A DNA stretch of 64,000 bases from Chitinophagaceae bacterium (GCA_014879565.1 JACSRW010000025.1:186001-250000); one strand, 5' to 3'. Shown: positions 44,749 to 55,100, counted from the first letter of the stretch. Made by a program: numbers and translations. Notes: a model not told the origin generated them from the sequence alone.

Positions 44749-45423
44749 TTGTCCGAAACAGATACGATCAGCACTTTCAGACATATAGTAACCCTTTTCC
44801 GGAAAGACCTGCTCCTGGAACTCAGGCAGCAATACAGTTTTTACGGCATTCTCCTGTATATAGGGGCTACCATTTTTGTACTTTTTATGGCCCTGGAAGA
44901 TCCGGATACACGGGTCTGGAACGGGCTGTTCTGGGTTATCCAGTTATTCATTTGTATCAATGCGGTAGCGAAAAGTTTTCTGCAGGAAAGCCGGGGCCGA
45001 ATGCTCTATTTTTATTCCGTGGCCAGTCCGACCGCATTTGTCCTTTCTAAATTACTTTTCAATTCCGTGCTGATGCTGCTGATGAGCAGCCTGAGCCTTT
45101 TGTTGTTTACCCTTTTCCTGGGTAATCCGCTCCAGAAAGCAGGTCCCTTTATCGGGCTGGTTTTGCTGGGAGGCTGGAGCCTGAGCCTGGTATTCAGTTT
45201 CCTGGCGGCTATTGCCGCCAAAGCGCAGCAAAATGCGGCTATCATGGCCGTTCTGGGCTTCCCCGTGATCATCCCGCAACTGATTCTGCTCATGCGGCTG
45301 TCTGGCGCCGCCTTTTCCCCGTTGCTGGAAATCCCGCTGCCTACGGTCCTGATGCTGGTGGCCCTGGACGCACTTATTGTTTTACTGGCCGTAATTCTTT
45401 TCCCTTTTTTGTGGAAAGACTGA
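44749..45423 (+). CDS. ccmB: Heme exporter permease CcmB
   Basis: Protein of 224 aa with six hydrophobic helices and the CcmB-type N-terminus FRKDLLLELRQQYSFYGILLYIGATIFVL. CcmB is a membrane part of the CcmABCD complex in system I cytochrome c maturation. The start is uncertain: TTG 44749 is the only candidate that keeps the full N-terminus, yet it lies inside an exact -7 element (TATTTTTG, 44744-44751). ccmA and ccmE are not in the window. ccmC follows with its own -7 element. Confidence 0.85.
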   Translation: MSETDTISTFRHIVTLFRKDLLLELRQQYSFYGILLYIGATIFVLFMALEDPDTRVWNGLFWVIQLFICINAVAKSFLQESRGRMLYFYSVASPTAFVLSKLLFNSVLMLLMSSLSLLLFTLFLGNPLQKAGPFIGLVLLGGWSLSLVFSFLAAIAAKAQQNAAIMAVLGFPVIIPQLILLMRLSGAAFSPLLEIPLPTVLMLVALDALIVLLAVILFPFLWKD

Positions 45424-45478
45424 CAAAAATCTTCCCCGGTCCTGAAAAGAATTATACAAGCGAATAGCCGGCTCCCCT

Positions 45479-45486
45479 TATTTTTG
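45479..45486 (+). promoter_or_regulatory. -7 element of ccmC
   Basis: An exact TATTTTTG ends 15 nt before ATG 45502. It overlaps the ORF-track TTG start (45484), so ATG 45502 is the better start. Confidence 0.5.
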
Positions 45487-45501
45487 CCTCATATTCCGAC
45501 G

Positions 45502-46224
45502 ATGACGACCAACGTTAAAAATTATATGCACAAATCCTGGTGGAAGATAACCGCTGTCGTGCTGCTGGTTTATACGTTTATAATGGGCTTCCTGGGAGAG
45601 GTACCCCGCCTTCCCCTTCTGCAGGAAACAATCCGTAACCTGTATTTCCACGTCTGTATGTGGTTTGCCATGATGATCCTGTTTACTGCTTCTGTGGTGA
45701 ATTCGATCCGGTATCTCCGCACATTCCAGTACAAGTATGATATCTACGCCAGGCATTTTGCCGTTGTGGCGATTGTGTTTGGACTCCTCGGTTATGCCAC
45801 CGGCGCTATCTGGGCCTCCTTTACCTGGGCGGATCCGAATAAACCGGCCACCGATTCGTTCAGCACCATTGCCCGTGATCCGAAACTGATCGGAGCCGCC
45901 ATTGCCTTGCTGGTATATTTTGCCTACCTGATTCTCCGGGATTCGATCCAGGATATGGATAAAAAAGCCCGGATCAGCGCTGTGTACAATATTTTCGCTT
46001 ATGCTATCCTGTTTCCGGCGATCTGGATTCTGCCGCGTATCCTGCCCAGCCTGCACCCGGGGAATGATGGTGAAAATCCGGCCCTGGATGTAAAAAATGA
46101 TATTGACGGCAGTATGCGGCTGGTTTTTTACCCGGCCGTTATCGGATGGACCCTGCTGGGAGTATGGATAACCACCTTAAAAATAAGGCTGAGTTTACTG
46201 AACGAAAAAAAGATGTCTGCATGA
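45502..46224 (+). CDS. ccmC: Heme-handling protein CcmC (cytochrome c biogenesis)
   Basis: Protein of 240 aa with six transmembrane helices and the tryptophan-rich heme-binding segment (GAIWASFTWADPNKPATDS). It also has periplasmic HVCMW and LHPGNDG histidines that can ligate heme. CcmC loads heme onto CcmE. The start MTTNVKNYMHKSWW is preferred over upstream TTG 45484. Its TGA overlaps the ccmD-like ATG (ATGA), so they are coupled. Confidence 0.9.
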   Translation: MTTNVKNYMHKSWWKITAVVLLVYTFIMGFLGEVPRLPLLQETIRNLYFHVCMWFAMMILFTASVVNSIRYLRTFQYKYDIYARHFAVVAIVFGLLGYATGAIWASFTWADPNKPATDSFSTIARDPKLIGAAIALLVYFAYLILRDSIQDMDKKARISAVYNIFAYAILFPAIWILPRILPSLHPGNDGENPALDVKNDIDGSMRLVFYPAVIGWTLLGVWITTLKIRLSLLNEKKMSA

Positions 46225-46433
46225 AAATCCTGAAAAAAACAACCCTGCTTTTTGTCCTGCTGCTGTCCGGCTTATGGCTCCATGCACAGGGAGAGCCGGC
46301 TACCATGGCGGATACCATGCGCAGCAACGGACGCATATATGTAGTGGTCGCCGTGGTACTTACCATCCTGACCGGTCTCATTCTCTACCTGGTGCGTCTT
46401 GACCGGAAAATCAGCCGGTTCGAAAAAGACTAA
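46221..46433 (+). CDS. ccmD: CcmD-family small membrane protein
   Basis: Protein of 70 aa with a signal-peptide-like start (MKILKKTTLLFVLLLSGLWLHAQ), a short periplasmic stretch and one transmembrane helix (IYVVVAVVLTILTGLILYLV). A charged tail follows (RLDRKISRFEKD). This is the shape of Bacteroidota CcmD-like proteins, which help release holo-CcmE from CcmABC. The ORF-track start (46146) lies inside ccmC; ATG 46221 gives the usual ATGA overlap. Confidence 0.78.
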   Translation: MKILKKTTLLFVLLLSGLWLHAQGEPATMADTMRSNGRIYVVVAVVLTILTGLILYLVRLDRKISRFEKD

Positions 46434-46443
46434 AAAAAGATCA

Positions 46444-46466
46444 GGCCGGCCCGAAGCCGGCTTTAA
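46444..46466 (+). terminator. Possible terminator after the ccm genes
   Basis: GCCGGC-CCGAA-GCCGGC is followed only by TTT and then A residues. It is a stable stem with a weak T tract, before gdhA. Confidence 0.45.
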
Positions 46467-46515
46467 AAAGACCCGATAGAATAACGAACGATTGCTATAA
46501 CCTAAAAAAAAAATC

Positions 46516-47931
46516 ATGTCAAACAAGTACAGCTTTTTTGGCGCAGTGGAAAAAAGTTTCGACAAAGCGGCCAAATTCACTAAATGGGACAAAGGAATAC
46601 TTGAGCAGATCCGCCAGTGTAATGCCGTGTACCAGATGCGTTTCCCGATCAAGCGTGATGACGGATCCATAGAGGTGATTGAGGCTTACCGTGTACAGCA
46701 CTCTCACCATAAAGCGCCCTGTAAAGGGGGTATCCGCTTTGCCGCCGAGGTAAACCAGGATGAAGTGATGGCCCTGGCCGCCCTGATGACCTATAAGTGT
46801 ACCATCGTGAATGTACCGTTTGGCGGCGCCAAGGGCGGTATCAAGATTGATCCCAAAAAATATTCCCCCTTTGAACTGGAAAAAATCACCCGCCGTTACA
46901 CTTCTGAACTGATCCGTAAGAAGTTTATCGGGCCCGGTACAGATGTACCTGCTCCGGATTATGGTACCGGCGAAAGAGAAATGTCCTGGATACTTGACAC
47001 CTACTCTGCCATGCACCCGGGTGAAATTGATGCAGCAGGTTGTGTCACCGGTAAACCCATTTCCCAGGGCGGTGTAAGAGGCCGCCGGGAAGCTACGGGA
47101 CTGGGTGTGTTCTTTGGCATCCGCGAAGTCTGCAACATGCCCGATATTATGGACAAACTTGGCCTGCCTACCGGTGTGGAAGGTAAAAAAGTAATCGTAC
47201 AGGGGCTGGGCAACGTGGGATACCACTCCGCCAAATTCTTCCAGGACGCAAAAGCAAAAATCATCGCGCTTGCTGAATATGAAGGAGCCATCTGGAACGA
47301 AAACGGTCTGGATGTGGATGCCGTATTCCAGCACCGCAAAAAAACAGGTTCGATCCTGAACTTCCCCGGGGCCAATAATTTTGCCAAAACCGGTGAGGCT
47401 CTGGAAATGGAATGTGATATCCTGATTCCCGCCGCCCTGGAAAATGTGATTGATGGTAAAAACGCCCCGAATGTTAAAGCCAAACTAATCGGGGAAGCAG
47501 CCAACGGCCCGCTGACCCCGGAAGCGGATGAAGTTTTTGCCAAAAAAGGAATCATCGTGGTACCTGATATGTACCTCAATGCCGGCGGGGTAACCGTTTC
47601 CTACTTTGAATGGCTGAAAAACCTGAGTCACGTGCGGTACGGACGAATGGAAAAAAGGTTCACAGAAAATATGAACAGCCAGATCCTGAGCCAGATGGAA
47701 GAACTGAGCAATAAGAAAGTTACCGACTCGGCCCGGCAAATGATCCTGCACGGACCCGATGAGATTGATCTTGTATACAGCGGACTGGAAGAAACCATGA
47801 TCAATGCCACCCGCGAAATCATGGAAACCTGGAAAGATAACCCCGCTATTCCCGATATGCGGACAGCTGCTTATGTTGTGGCTATCAACAAAGTGGCAAC
47901 TGCCTATTCAGAACTGGGTATTTTCCCGTAA
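46516..47931 (+). CDS. Glu/Leu/Phe/Val dehydrogenase (glutamate dehydrogenase type)
   Basis: Enzyme of 471 aa. The substrate domain has [25 protein letters not shown] and the catalytic-Lys motif [28 protein letters not shown] and [15 protein letters not shown] follow, and the Rossmann NAD(P) motif is [17 protein letters not shown]. It interconverts glutamate and 2-oxoglutarate plus ammonia. Relative to typical 410-420-residue GDHs it is longer by about 50 residues. A strong terminator follows. Confidence 0.92.
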   Translation: MSNKYSFFGAVEKSFDKAAKFTKWDKGILEQIRQCNAVYQMRFPIKRDDGSIEVIEAYRVQHSHHKAPCKGGIRFAAEVNQDEVMALAALMTYKCTIVNVPFGGAKGGIKIDPKKYSPFELEKITRRYTSELIRKKFIGPGTDVPAPDYGTGEREMSWILDTYSAMHPGEIDAAGCVTGKPISQGGVRGRREATGLGVFFGIREVCNMPDIMDKLGLPTGVEGKKVIVQGLGNVGYHSAKFFQDAKAKIIALAEYEGAIWNENGLDVDAVFQHRKKTGSILNFPGANNFAKTGEALEMECDILIPAALENVIDGKNAPNVKAKLIGEAANGPLTPEADEVFAKKGIIVVPDMYLNAGGVTVSYFEWLKNLSHVRYGRMEKRFTENMNSQILSQMEELSNKKVTDSARQMILHGPDEIDLVYSGLEETMINATREIMETWKDNPAIPDMRTAAYVVAINKVATAYSELGIFP

Positions 47932-47954
47932 AGCCATACTACTTGCTTATCCCT

Positions 47955-47984
47955 GTCCCGGCTTCTGCGGCCGGGACTTTTTTT
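47955..47984 (+). terminator. Rho-independent terminator after glutamate dehydrogenase
   Basis: GTCCCGGC-TTCTGC-GGCCGGGAC is followed by T7, 24 nt after the stop codon. Confidence 0.85.
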
Positions 47985-48068
47985 ACCCCTTATTCAAGCG
48001 TAAAGCCGTTTATACAGGAATATGCCACGGGCAGCCGGATTGCTTACCTTAGCGGCAAATCATCAACC

Positions 48069-48776
48069 ATGAAACATATTCTTTTCGCCTTCCTCACTCT
48101 ATCTTTTTTTACTGCTGCTGGACAAACCGCCGATGAAATTGTACAGCAACACGCCAATGCCATGGGAGGGTTGGATGCCTTCAACAAAGTATCCACCTAT
48201 AAAATGACCGGGTCCGCCTCCGCCCAGGGAATGGATCTGCCCGTAACCACTGTGATTATTAATGGTAAATCCATGCGCACCGATGTGGAAGTGATGGGCC
48301 AATCCATCACCAATGTTTATCATAACGGAACCGGCTGGAAAATTAATCCGTTTGCAGGTGCCACCGAGGCCACAGAAGTAACCGGAACTGAACTGATTGA
48401 TTTTAAAGCGCAGACCAGCCTGGCCAGTAACCTGATGGACTATAAACAGCGGGGACATAAGGTGGAACTCCTGGAGCCCGTAACCGAAGAGGGCATAAAA
48501 ATGTTTCGTTTAAAACTGACCGCCAAAGAGGATGGACGTGTAACTACTTACTTTATAAACAGCACCGATTTCCTGGTTAAAAAATCTGTCACCCTGAGGG
48601 AAATACAGGGACAGGAAATGGAGATCACCACTTTCTACAGTGATTATAAGGAATTCGGCGGGCTGAAATTCGCCGGTATCCGCCGGCAGGAAGTCATGGG
48701 ACAGGTAATGCAGGAACTGCACCTGGAAAAAGTGGAACTGAACCTGACTATTGACGAATCCGTTTTCAACAAATAA
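48069..48776 (+). CDS. Exported LolA-fold-like protein
   Basis: Protein of 235 aa with a signal peptide (HILFAFLTLSFFTAAGQ), then DEIVQQHANAMGGLDAFNKVSTYKMTG. This is the start of the outer-membrane lipoprotein-sorting (LolA/LppX-like) fold seen in many Bacteroidota proteins. The body is beta-rich (KMFRLKLTAKEDGRVTTYFI, EMEITTFYSDYKEFGGLKF). It probably binds a lipid or lipoprotein in the periplasm; the ligand is unknown. ATG 48069 is chosen because the upstream ORF extension has no signal peptide. A TACCTTAG element lies at 48045-48052. Confidence 0.75.
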   Translation: MKHILFAFLTLSFFTAAGQTADEIVQQHANAMGGLDAFNKVSTYKMTGSASAQGMDLPVTTVIINGKSMRTDVEVMGQSITNVYHNGTGWKINPFAGATEATEVTGTELIDFKAQTSLASNLMDYKQRGHKVELLEPVTEEGIKMFRLKLTAKEDGRVTTYFINSTDFLVKKSVTLREIQGQEMEITTFYSDYKEFGGLKFAGIRRQEVMGQVMQELHLEKVELNLTIDESVFNK

Positions 48777-48780
48777 AATA

Positions 48781-49221
48781 TCAGGGAACAAATCCCGGCA
48801 ATGAACCGAGGCTGAGGAGCCCCTGACCGGTCCGTTCCCAGCCATAGGTGAAATCCCCGTTGGTAATAACCAGGAAGGGGACAGGTATTGCCATATTATA
48901 ACGCAGCAGCTGATCAAGTACCGGCTGATCCATATTGATATCAGGTGATTTACACTCCACCATCATCCAGGGTTTTTGCTGCCTGTCGTATACCAGTATA
49001 TCAAAACGGCGGGATAATTCGCCCAGGCGGAATTCTTTTTCCACGGCTATCAGGGCAGGAGGATATTCCGCCACCCTGACCAGGTATTGCAGAAAATTCT
49101 GACGAACCCATTCCTCGGGTGTGAGTACCAGCCATTTCTTACGGAAGGAATCAAATATCAGCCGGCGCTTTCCCTCTTCTTTGTACCGGAAAGACGGTTC
49201 CGGATAAGTGATCCTGATCAT
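48781..49221 (-). CDS. Orphan HsdR_N-domain nuclease-like protein
   Basis: Protein of 146 aa matching the N-terminal domain of type I restriction subunit R. The PD-(D/E)xK core is visible: RRFDILVYDRQ (Asp) and MMVECKSPDI (ExK), followed by QLLRYNMAIPVPFLVITNGD. There is no helicase domain, HsdM or HsdS nearby, so this is not a restriction system. Such stand-alone proteins are frequent in Bacteroidota and their role is unknown. An exact -7 element TACCTTTG (49233-49226) ends 4 nt before the ATG, implying a leaderless mRNA. Confidence 0.8.
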   Translation of the reverse strand: MIRITYPEPSFRYKEEGKRRLIFDSFRKKWLVLTPEEWVRQNFLQYLVRVAEYPPALIAVEKEFRLGELSRRFDILVYDRQQKPWMMVECKSPDINMDQPVLDQLLRYNMAIPVPFLVITNGDFTYGWERTGQGLLSLGSLPGFVP

Positions 49222-49306
49222 AGGCCAAAGGTACAGGTAAGAATACAACCGCCCACGTCCAGAGCCAATTCAGGGGACAGTGATGGGAAATAAGTAAATT
49301 CGCTAT

Positions 49307-50077
49307 ATGAAGACAAAAGAAGAAATTGTACACAACTGGCTTCCCCGGTATACCGGGCAACAGCTGGAGCATTTTGGTGAATATATCCTGCTCACCAATT
49401 TCAGTAATTATGTCAAAATGTTTGCCGACCGGAACCAGGTGCCGGTTATCGGCACCGACAAACCCATGCAATGCGCGACCGCTGATAATATTACCATTAT
49501 CAACTTCGGTATGGGCAGCCCCACTGCCGCAACCATTATGGACCTGCTCACCGCAATCAACCCCAAGGCTGTTCTTTTTCTCGGCAAATGCGGCGGACTG
49601 AAAAAAAGAAACAAACTGGGTGACCTGATTCTGCCTATCGCTGCGATACGGGGGGAAGGTACCTCCAATGACTATTTTCCCGCTGAAGTACCTGCCCTGC
49701 CGGCCTTCGCCCTGCAAAAAGCAGTGTCCACCACCATCCGGGAGAATGAAGTTGATTACTGGACCGGCACTGTTTATACCACCAACCGGAGAGTATGGGA
49801 ACATGATGAGCCCTTTAAAGAATACCTGCAAAAAGTGCGTGCCTACGCCATTGATATGGAAACAGCCACCATATTTACAGTAGGTTTTTATAATAAAATA
49901 CCGACAGGGGCGCTGTTACTGGTGAGTGACCAGCCTATGATTCCTGAAGGTGTAAAAACGGAAGAAAGCGACAAAGCGGTAACAGCCCACTATGTGGAAA
50001 CACATCTCCGGATCGGGGTGGATTCTCTCAAACAGTTAATTAATGACGGACTTACTGTCAGACACCTGAAATTCTAA
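49307..50077 (+). CDS. amn: AMP nucleosidase
   Basis: Enzyme of 256 aa in the purine nucleoside phosphorylase/nucleosidase fold. It has FGMGSPTAATIMDLL, LFLGKCGGLKKRNKLGDLILP and the nucleoside-binding RAYAIDMETATIFTVGF. It matches the short Bacteroidota AMP nucleosidase form, which hydrolyses AMP to adenine and ribose 5-phosphate and lacks the extra N-terminal domain of the E. coli enzyme. A -7-like TAAATTCG ends 4 nt before the ATG. A lipoprotein gene follows after 9 nt. Confidence 0.87.
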   Translation: MKTKEEIVHNWLPRYTGQQLEHFGEYILLTNFSNYVKMFADRNQVPVIGTDKPMQCATADNITIINFGMGSPTAATIMDLLTAINPKAVLFLGKCGGLKKRNKLGDLILPIAAIRGEGTSNDYFPAEVPALPAFALQKAVSTTIRENEVDYWTGTVYTTNRRVWEHDEPFKEYLQKVRAYAIDMETATIFTVGFYNKIPTGALLLVSDQPMIPEGVKTEESDKAVTAHYVETHLRIGVDSLKQLINDGLTVRHLKF

Positions 50078-50086
50078 ATCAGCGGT

Positions 50087-50452
50087 ATGAAAAGGCTTTT
50101 ATACCTGGGAGTGATTTTTCTGCTTTGCAGTTCGGTTTCCTGCCGCAAATCACAGGTGGCCGTTTTCAAAGGAAAGCTGGAAGTGGCAGGTATCTGTATG
50201 AATTATACCGTTTCGTTGCAGGAAGGGAATATTGACAGCAACCTGCTGGTACCGCAATGGACCGACTCTGTGACCGGACTTAACTACCGGAATGTTTTCC
50301 GCCTTGGCAGTCCCTGTACCTTTCCCGCTGGTATCAGACAGGGTGATGAGTTTTATTTTATACTGGATAAATCACCGCAAAACTGTGCTGTTTGCCTGGC
50401 TTATTATCCGACACCACCCAAATCTCTCGGCATTAAAGTAGTACAGCCCTGA
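50087..50452 (+). CDS. Small putative lipoprotein
   Basis: Protein of 121 aa with a lipoprotein signal (LLYLGVIFLLCSSVSC) and lipidation at Cys20. The mature part is short and beta-rich (VAVFKGKLEVAGICMNYTVSLQ) and has further Cys residues (GSPCTF, NCAVC). No family was recognised. It is packed between amn (9 nt) and the ABC ATPase gene (1-nt TGATG overlap), so it is probably co-transcribed with both. Confidence 0.7.
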   Translation: MKRLLYLGVIFLLCSSVSCRKSQVAVFKGKLEVAGICMNYTVSLQEGNIDSNLLVPQWTDSVTGLNYRNVFRLGSPCTFPAGIRQGDEFYFILDKSPQNCAVCLAYYPTPPKSLGIKVVQP

Positions 50453-52173
50453 TGCTTCCCCTGTTGCGAATAGAAAACCTGACCGTGGAATTCCATAACA
50501 ATGAAACGGTCACCCGTGCCCTGAATGGTATCAGTTTTTCTGTAAACAGGGGAGAAATCATGGCCCTGGTGGGTGAATCCGGTTCCGGCAAATCAGTCAG
50601 TTCCCTGTCGGTACTCCGGCTCTTACCTACACCCCCGGCCCGATATAAAACCGGTTCAATTTTATTTTCCCGTGACGGACAACAGGCCGAAGACCTGCTC
50701 CAAAAAAATAAAAGGGAATTACAAGCTATCCGGGGCAATCAGATTGCCATGATTTTCCAGGAACCCATGACCTCACTCAATCCCGTACTTACCTGTGGTG
50801 ACCAGGTTATGGAAGCCCTGTTGTTGCACCGGAAGCTGGATCCGGCCGAAGCAAAAAAGCAGGTTACCGGCTGGTTTGAAAAAGTAAAACTACCGGATCC
50901 GGTTTCTGTTTTCAGCCGGTATCCCCACCAGCTCAGCGGCGGACAAAAACAAAGGGTCATGATCGCGATGGCCATGTGCTGCGAGCCTGATCTGCTCATT
51001 TGTGACGAACCTACCACGGCCCTTGATGTAACAGTTCAAAAAACAATACTGGGACTGATAAAGGAATTACAACAGCAAACAGGGATGGGTGTCATTTTTA
51101 TTACCCATGACCTGGGTGTGGTCGCCGAAATTGCAGACCGGGCGGCTGTCATGTACAGGGGAGATATTGTGGAGAGCGGGCCCGTAAACGAACTTTTTAC
51201 ACGGCCGGTACATCCTTATACAAAGGCCCTGCTGGCCTGCCGGCCCGTCAATCACCAAAGAGGAGAAAGGCTGCCCGTAGTTTCCGATTTTATGGAAAGC
51301 GGAAATAAAAAGGCCGCTGTCAAAACAAGCCAGCTGAATCAAAGTAATGCAACAGATTCCGGCCCGGCTCCCCTGCTGGAAGTGCGGGATCTTTCGGTTT
51401 GGTTTCCTCAGGCAAAAAATTTTTTGGGAAGGGTAAAAAGCTGGAATAAAGCGGTTGACCAGGTCAGTTTTGATCTGGTTGAAGGAGAAACCCTCGGACT
51501 GGTGGGCGAAAGCGGTTGCGGCAAAACGACCCTCGGCAGGGCCCTGCTCCGGCTGATAGAACCTGTAAGCGGCAGCATTCACTACAAAGGAAGGGATTTA
51601 CGGACAATGCCCCGAAAAGAGCTGCAGCCCCTGCGCAGGGAAATCCAGATAATTTTTCAGGACCCCTACTCTTCCCTGAATCCCCGGCTCAGTATCGGTG
51701 CTGCCATTGCCGAGCCGATGAAAGTACACCGGTTGTTTACATCCGAGAAGCAGCGAAAAGATAAAGTCGTAGAGCTGCTGGAGAAAGTTGATCTGAAAGC
51801 AGCACATAGTAACCGGTACCCGCATGAGTTCAGCGGTGGCCAGCGGCAACGGGTCGTTATTGCCCGCGCTTTGTCTCTGGCTCCTTCCTTTATTGTTTGT
51901 GACGAATCGGTTTCCGCGCTCGATGTCAGTGTGCAGGCGCAGGTGCTGAACCTGCTGAATGAACTGAAAAAAGAATTCGGCTTTTCGGTTATTTTTATTT
52001 CCCATGACCTGTCCGTGGTACGTTATATCAGCGACCGGATAATGGTAATGAACCGGGGACAGATCGAAGAATCCGGACCTGCAGATACAGTATACTTCAG
52101 TCCGCGTTCTGCCTATACCCGCAAACTGATTGACTCGGTACCAAAGGGCCTGCCCGACAGCAGCCGTCTTTAA
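50452..52173 (+). CDS. Fused dual ATP-binding protein of a peptide-type ABC transporter
   Basis: Protein of 573 aa containing two complete ABC ATPase domains, like DppD-DppF fused (YejF/GsiA type). Domain 1: GESGSGKSVSS, LSGGQKQRVMIA, LLICDEPTTALD. Domain 2: GESGCGKTTLGRA, FSGGQRQRVVIA, FIVCDESVSALD. The oligopeptide-transporter C-terminal extensions follow each domain (HPYTKALLACRPV; SAYTRKLIDSVP). It would power uptake of peptides or similar solutes. No permease or binding-protein gene is adjacent. The 3' end overlaps the convergent TraB gene by 4 nt. Confidence 0.9.
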   Translation: MLPLLRIENLTVEFHNNETVTRALNGISFSVNRGEIMALVGESGSGKSVSSLSVLRLLPTPPARYKTGSILFSRDGQQAEDLLQKNKRELQAIRGNQIAMIFQEPMTSLNPVLTCGDQVMEALLLHRKLDPAEAKKQVTGWFEKVKLPDPVSVFSRYPHQLSGGQKQRVMIAMAMCCEPDLLICDEPTTALDVTVQKTILGLIKELQQQTGMGVIFITHDLGVVAEIADRAAVMYRGDIVESGPVNELFTRPVHPYTKALLACRPVNHQRGERLPVVSDFMESGNKKAAVKTSQLNQSNATDSGPAPLLEVRDLSVWFPQAKNFLGRVKSWNKAVDQVSFDLVEGETLGLVGESGCGKTTLGRALLRLIEPVSGSIHYKGRDLRTMPRKELQPLRREIQIIFQDPYSSLNPRLSIGAAIAEPMKVHRLFTSEKQRKDKVVELLEKVDLKAAHSNRYPHEFSGGQRQRVVIARALSLAPSFIVCDESVSALDVSVQAQVLNLLNELKKEFGFSVIFISHDLSVVRYISDRIMVMNRGQIEESGPADTVYFSPRSAYTRKLIDSVPKGLPDSSRL

Positions 52174-55100
52174 TCAAGATGGGGCACGGCCGATATATCT
52201 TCTCTTTCGTTTCCGGTATTATAAAACTGCCGGGCGGATTTTCGGCGCGCGTACAGAAGTTTTCGCAACTCTTCCCCCAGTATTTTTTTCTCCCCGGCTC
52301 CCGGAATAATACGGGTTTCCGTAAACCGGGTAAAGTTGTACCGGCTGGCCGGTCGCCAGTCGCTGTTAACCTGGCGGCCTGATCTGTTTTTTATCGCCAA
52401 ACTGTCCGTAAATTCAAACTCACGGGGATTTTCCGGCACCAGTCCTGCAACCGCCAGTTTCCAGCCCAGGTCATCTTTCCGGTTTTTGTAACGGAAGAAA
52501 TAGAAATAGCCTTTGTGCCCTTTGTATTCCGCCGGTAACCGGTCAGCATACACCAGCGAATCCGGCCGGTTGTATCTTTTCCCCGAGAGCAGGGCACTGC
52601 GGCCAAGATCAAGGTGATTGTTATACATGGAAGGAAACCGGTCTTCCTTACCCAGCTCTTTCAGATCTGCATACAAACGGAATCGGTATTCATCCTGCCC
52701 CGCGAAATACCGGAAAAGACTGTCCGGACAGGGCCTGTTTTTTTGGAGCAACAGCAGAAACAGCTCATACTTCAGTTTTTTATCCCCGGAGGATAGTAGC
52801 TGGCTCATCAGTGACGGAACAGCTGGCTTTTCATCCCAAAAAGGCATCAGCAATGCTGCATACAGCCCCAGCTCTTCATTGCCCTCGTCTTCTTCCCCGG
52901 ATTTATTATCCGCGGATTCCTTTTTGCTTTCTTCGGCTTTGCGGATGGCCATCTTCTTCTCAGAGATGAGCTGTTTCTTCAGTTCCAGTCTGGCTTCCAG
53001 CAAAAACTGGTTGAAATAAGCCGCATAATCGGCGGGCTGCAGCCGGTTGCTGTCAGCCATCTCCTGCAAAAGTTCCATTACGGGTGTTTTGTAATCTTCC
53101 AGGGTAAGCAGGGGCAAAAGAGCCGGCAGAATGGTTTTTGTCAGGGACAGGGAATCGGACAGTTCATCCAGGAACCGGCCGTTATCCGGTCTGTAATTCA
53201 CATTGTTCAGGGAGGAATAATAAGAAAACTCGTTGTTATAAAGATAGTCATAACTGAACTCCAGCACCGGAGGCTCATCTGTAATGATTGTTTTAAAATG
53301 CGTGTATGCATAACTGTTACGATGCTGCAGCAGGCTTTCCAGCACCGGATAGATCAGCTCCACCGTGTCGCCCAAAGCATAATAGAGTTGTTTGAGATAG
53401 TCGGCAGAAGCCCGGACTGGTATATCTCCCAGTTTAAAAATGAGGGCCTTTTTGGTTTGCAGGTAACCAGGCATATTCCAGTCCAGTTGTTCAATCGCCG
53501 CTTTCAGGGCAGGAAAATCAACCGTGTCCAGGCTGATATCCCTGATCTGCCGGATGGCTTTCTTCCGCACCAGGCTGTCGGTGCTGGCCAGGTCCTGAAA
53601 AAATACGGTTGCCTTGGGCAGATAAGGATTCACCGAGCGCAGCGTATCGGCTGGTTTGAAACTTTCATAAAAGTGATGCAGAAAGGCACTGGGGGGACTG
53701 AGGGTATCCACCAGGCTGGTCAGTGTATAGGTGATCCCGTCCCGGTAAAAAACTTTGTACCAGATAGCACGGCTGCTCCCGGTATCTGTTACCAGGATAT
53801 CCCAGGATTTGCGGTTGCCGGGCAACAGTTCCTTCCGGTATTTTTTAATTATCCAGGTGGAGTCTCCCCGGTAATACATTCCGCTGTCGCGGGTAATACG
53901 GCTGCTGTCCCTCGTATAATAATACCGGGACGCTTTAAAAAAGGAAACATAAATTTTTTCTCCGGTTGTATCATTGGCAATCACCCGGCTCCGGTAAGCA
54001 CCGGCTTCCATTTGCGCGTCTTCCGGCTCTTCCTCTTCCTCATCACCCCGGAAAAGATTAAACCGGGGTATATCCAGTTTGATTTTTTTCTCCCTCGGAA
54101 AAACCGGTGTGTTTACACTGAAGTAAAGACTGGTATCCTTTTCCGTTCTGGCTACCCCGTACTGAAAAGGAGTCAGGCTGAATGAATCAAGAAACCGCTG
54201 CATAACGGCATGTTCCTGTTTTCCGTGTGCCACCAGTGTATAATAATGCGGCCCCCGGATGATATACCGTACCCGGTAAAGCTGACTGTCTTTATCCCGG
54301 TACATTCCGTTCAGTGCCGGGTAACCCTGCCAGGTACTGTGTTCATGCAGCAGAACAGTATCCATAAATTCGGAAGCCATAAAACTCTCTTCCATCAGTC
54401 CGAGATCAAAACTGTCTTCTTCCGCAAATCCATAGTTATGAATATCCGTACGGATTACCCGGAATTGGGTGGCCGATGCAGAATCCTGCGCATCAAATAT
54501 CCAGCTGCCATCATTACCTGTAAAGGGTTCATGCGGCAGTAAGACGGAAAATCCGCCTCCGGGCGGCGAAAAGTTTTTCCATCCGTTCGACCCGTTTAAA
54601 TACTCCTTCAGACGGATACTGCTGAAAAAACGGCGGGCTTCCTCCCCGTTTTTTACATACTCACCGGTTCCGCTCATTTTAAAAAACAACACTTCAAAGG
54701 GGGTAACAAAAATGTGATAACGCTGTATATCTCCCCGCCTTGTCCGGTTGGTAATATCATAACCCCGGTACCCGTTCCGTTGAATAGTTTGTTTCGATAA
54801 AATCTTACCGGGTATATTCTCATATAAAAGACTGTCCACCTTTTTCAGTACCGTGGCCGGGCTGTGATTCCACATCCAGGCATTTGTCATCACCCGGGTA
54901 ACCATATAATAACTCCCGTTGGCCATATCCGCATACTGCTGCTGGTCAAGGGATGACTCTTCTCCCGATGTATAAAATTTCCCGGGTATATCCACTTTAA
55001 AAAAACCATCCGGAGAAGTGACCGTGCGGAACTGTACCGGTACCCGTATCCGGTCAACCATTTCTTTTTCCCGGCTGGCCCTTTCCCCCATTTTTACCGG

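Noticed and set aside
48781-49221. Restriction-modification or anti-phage system
   Set aside because: Only an isolated HsdR_N domain is present; no methylase, specificity or helicase subunit, and no other defence gene nearby.
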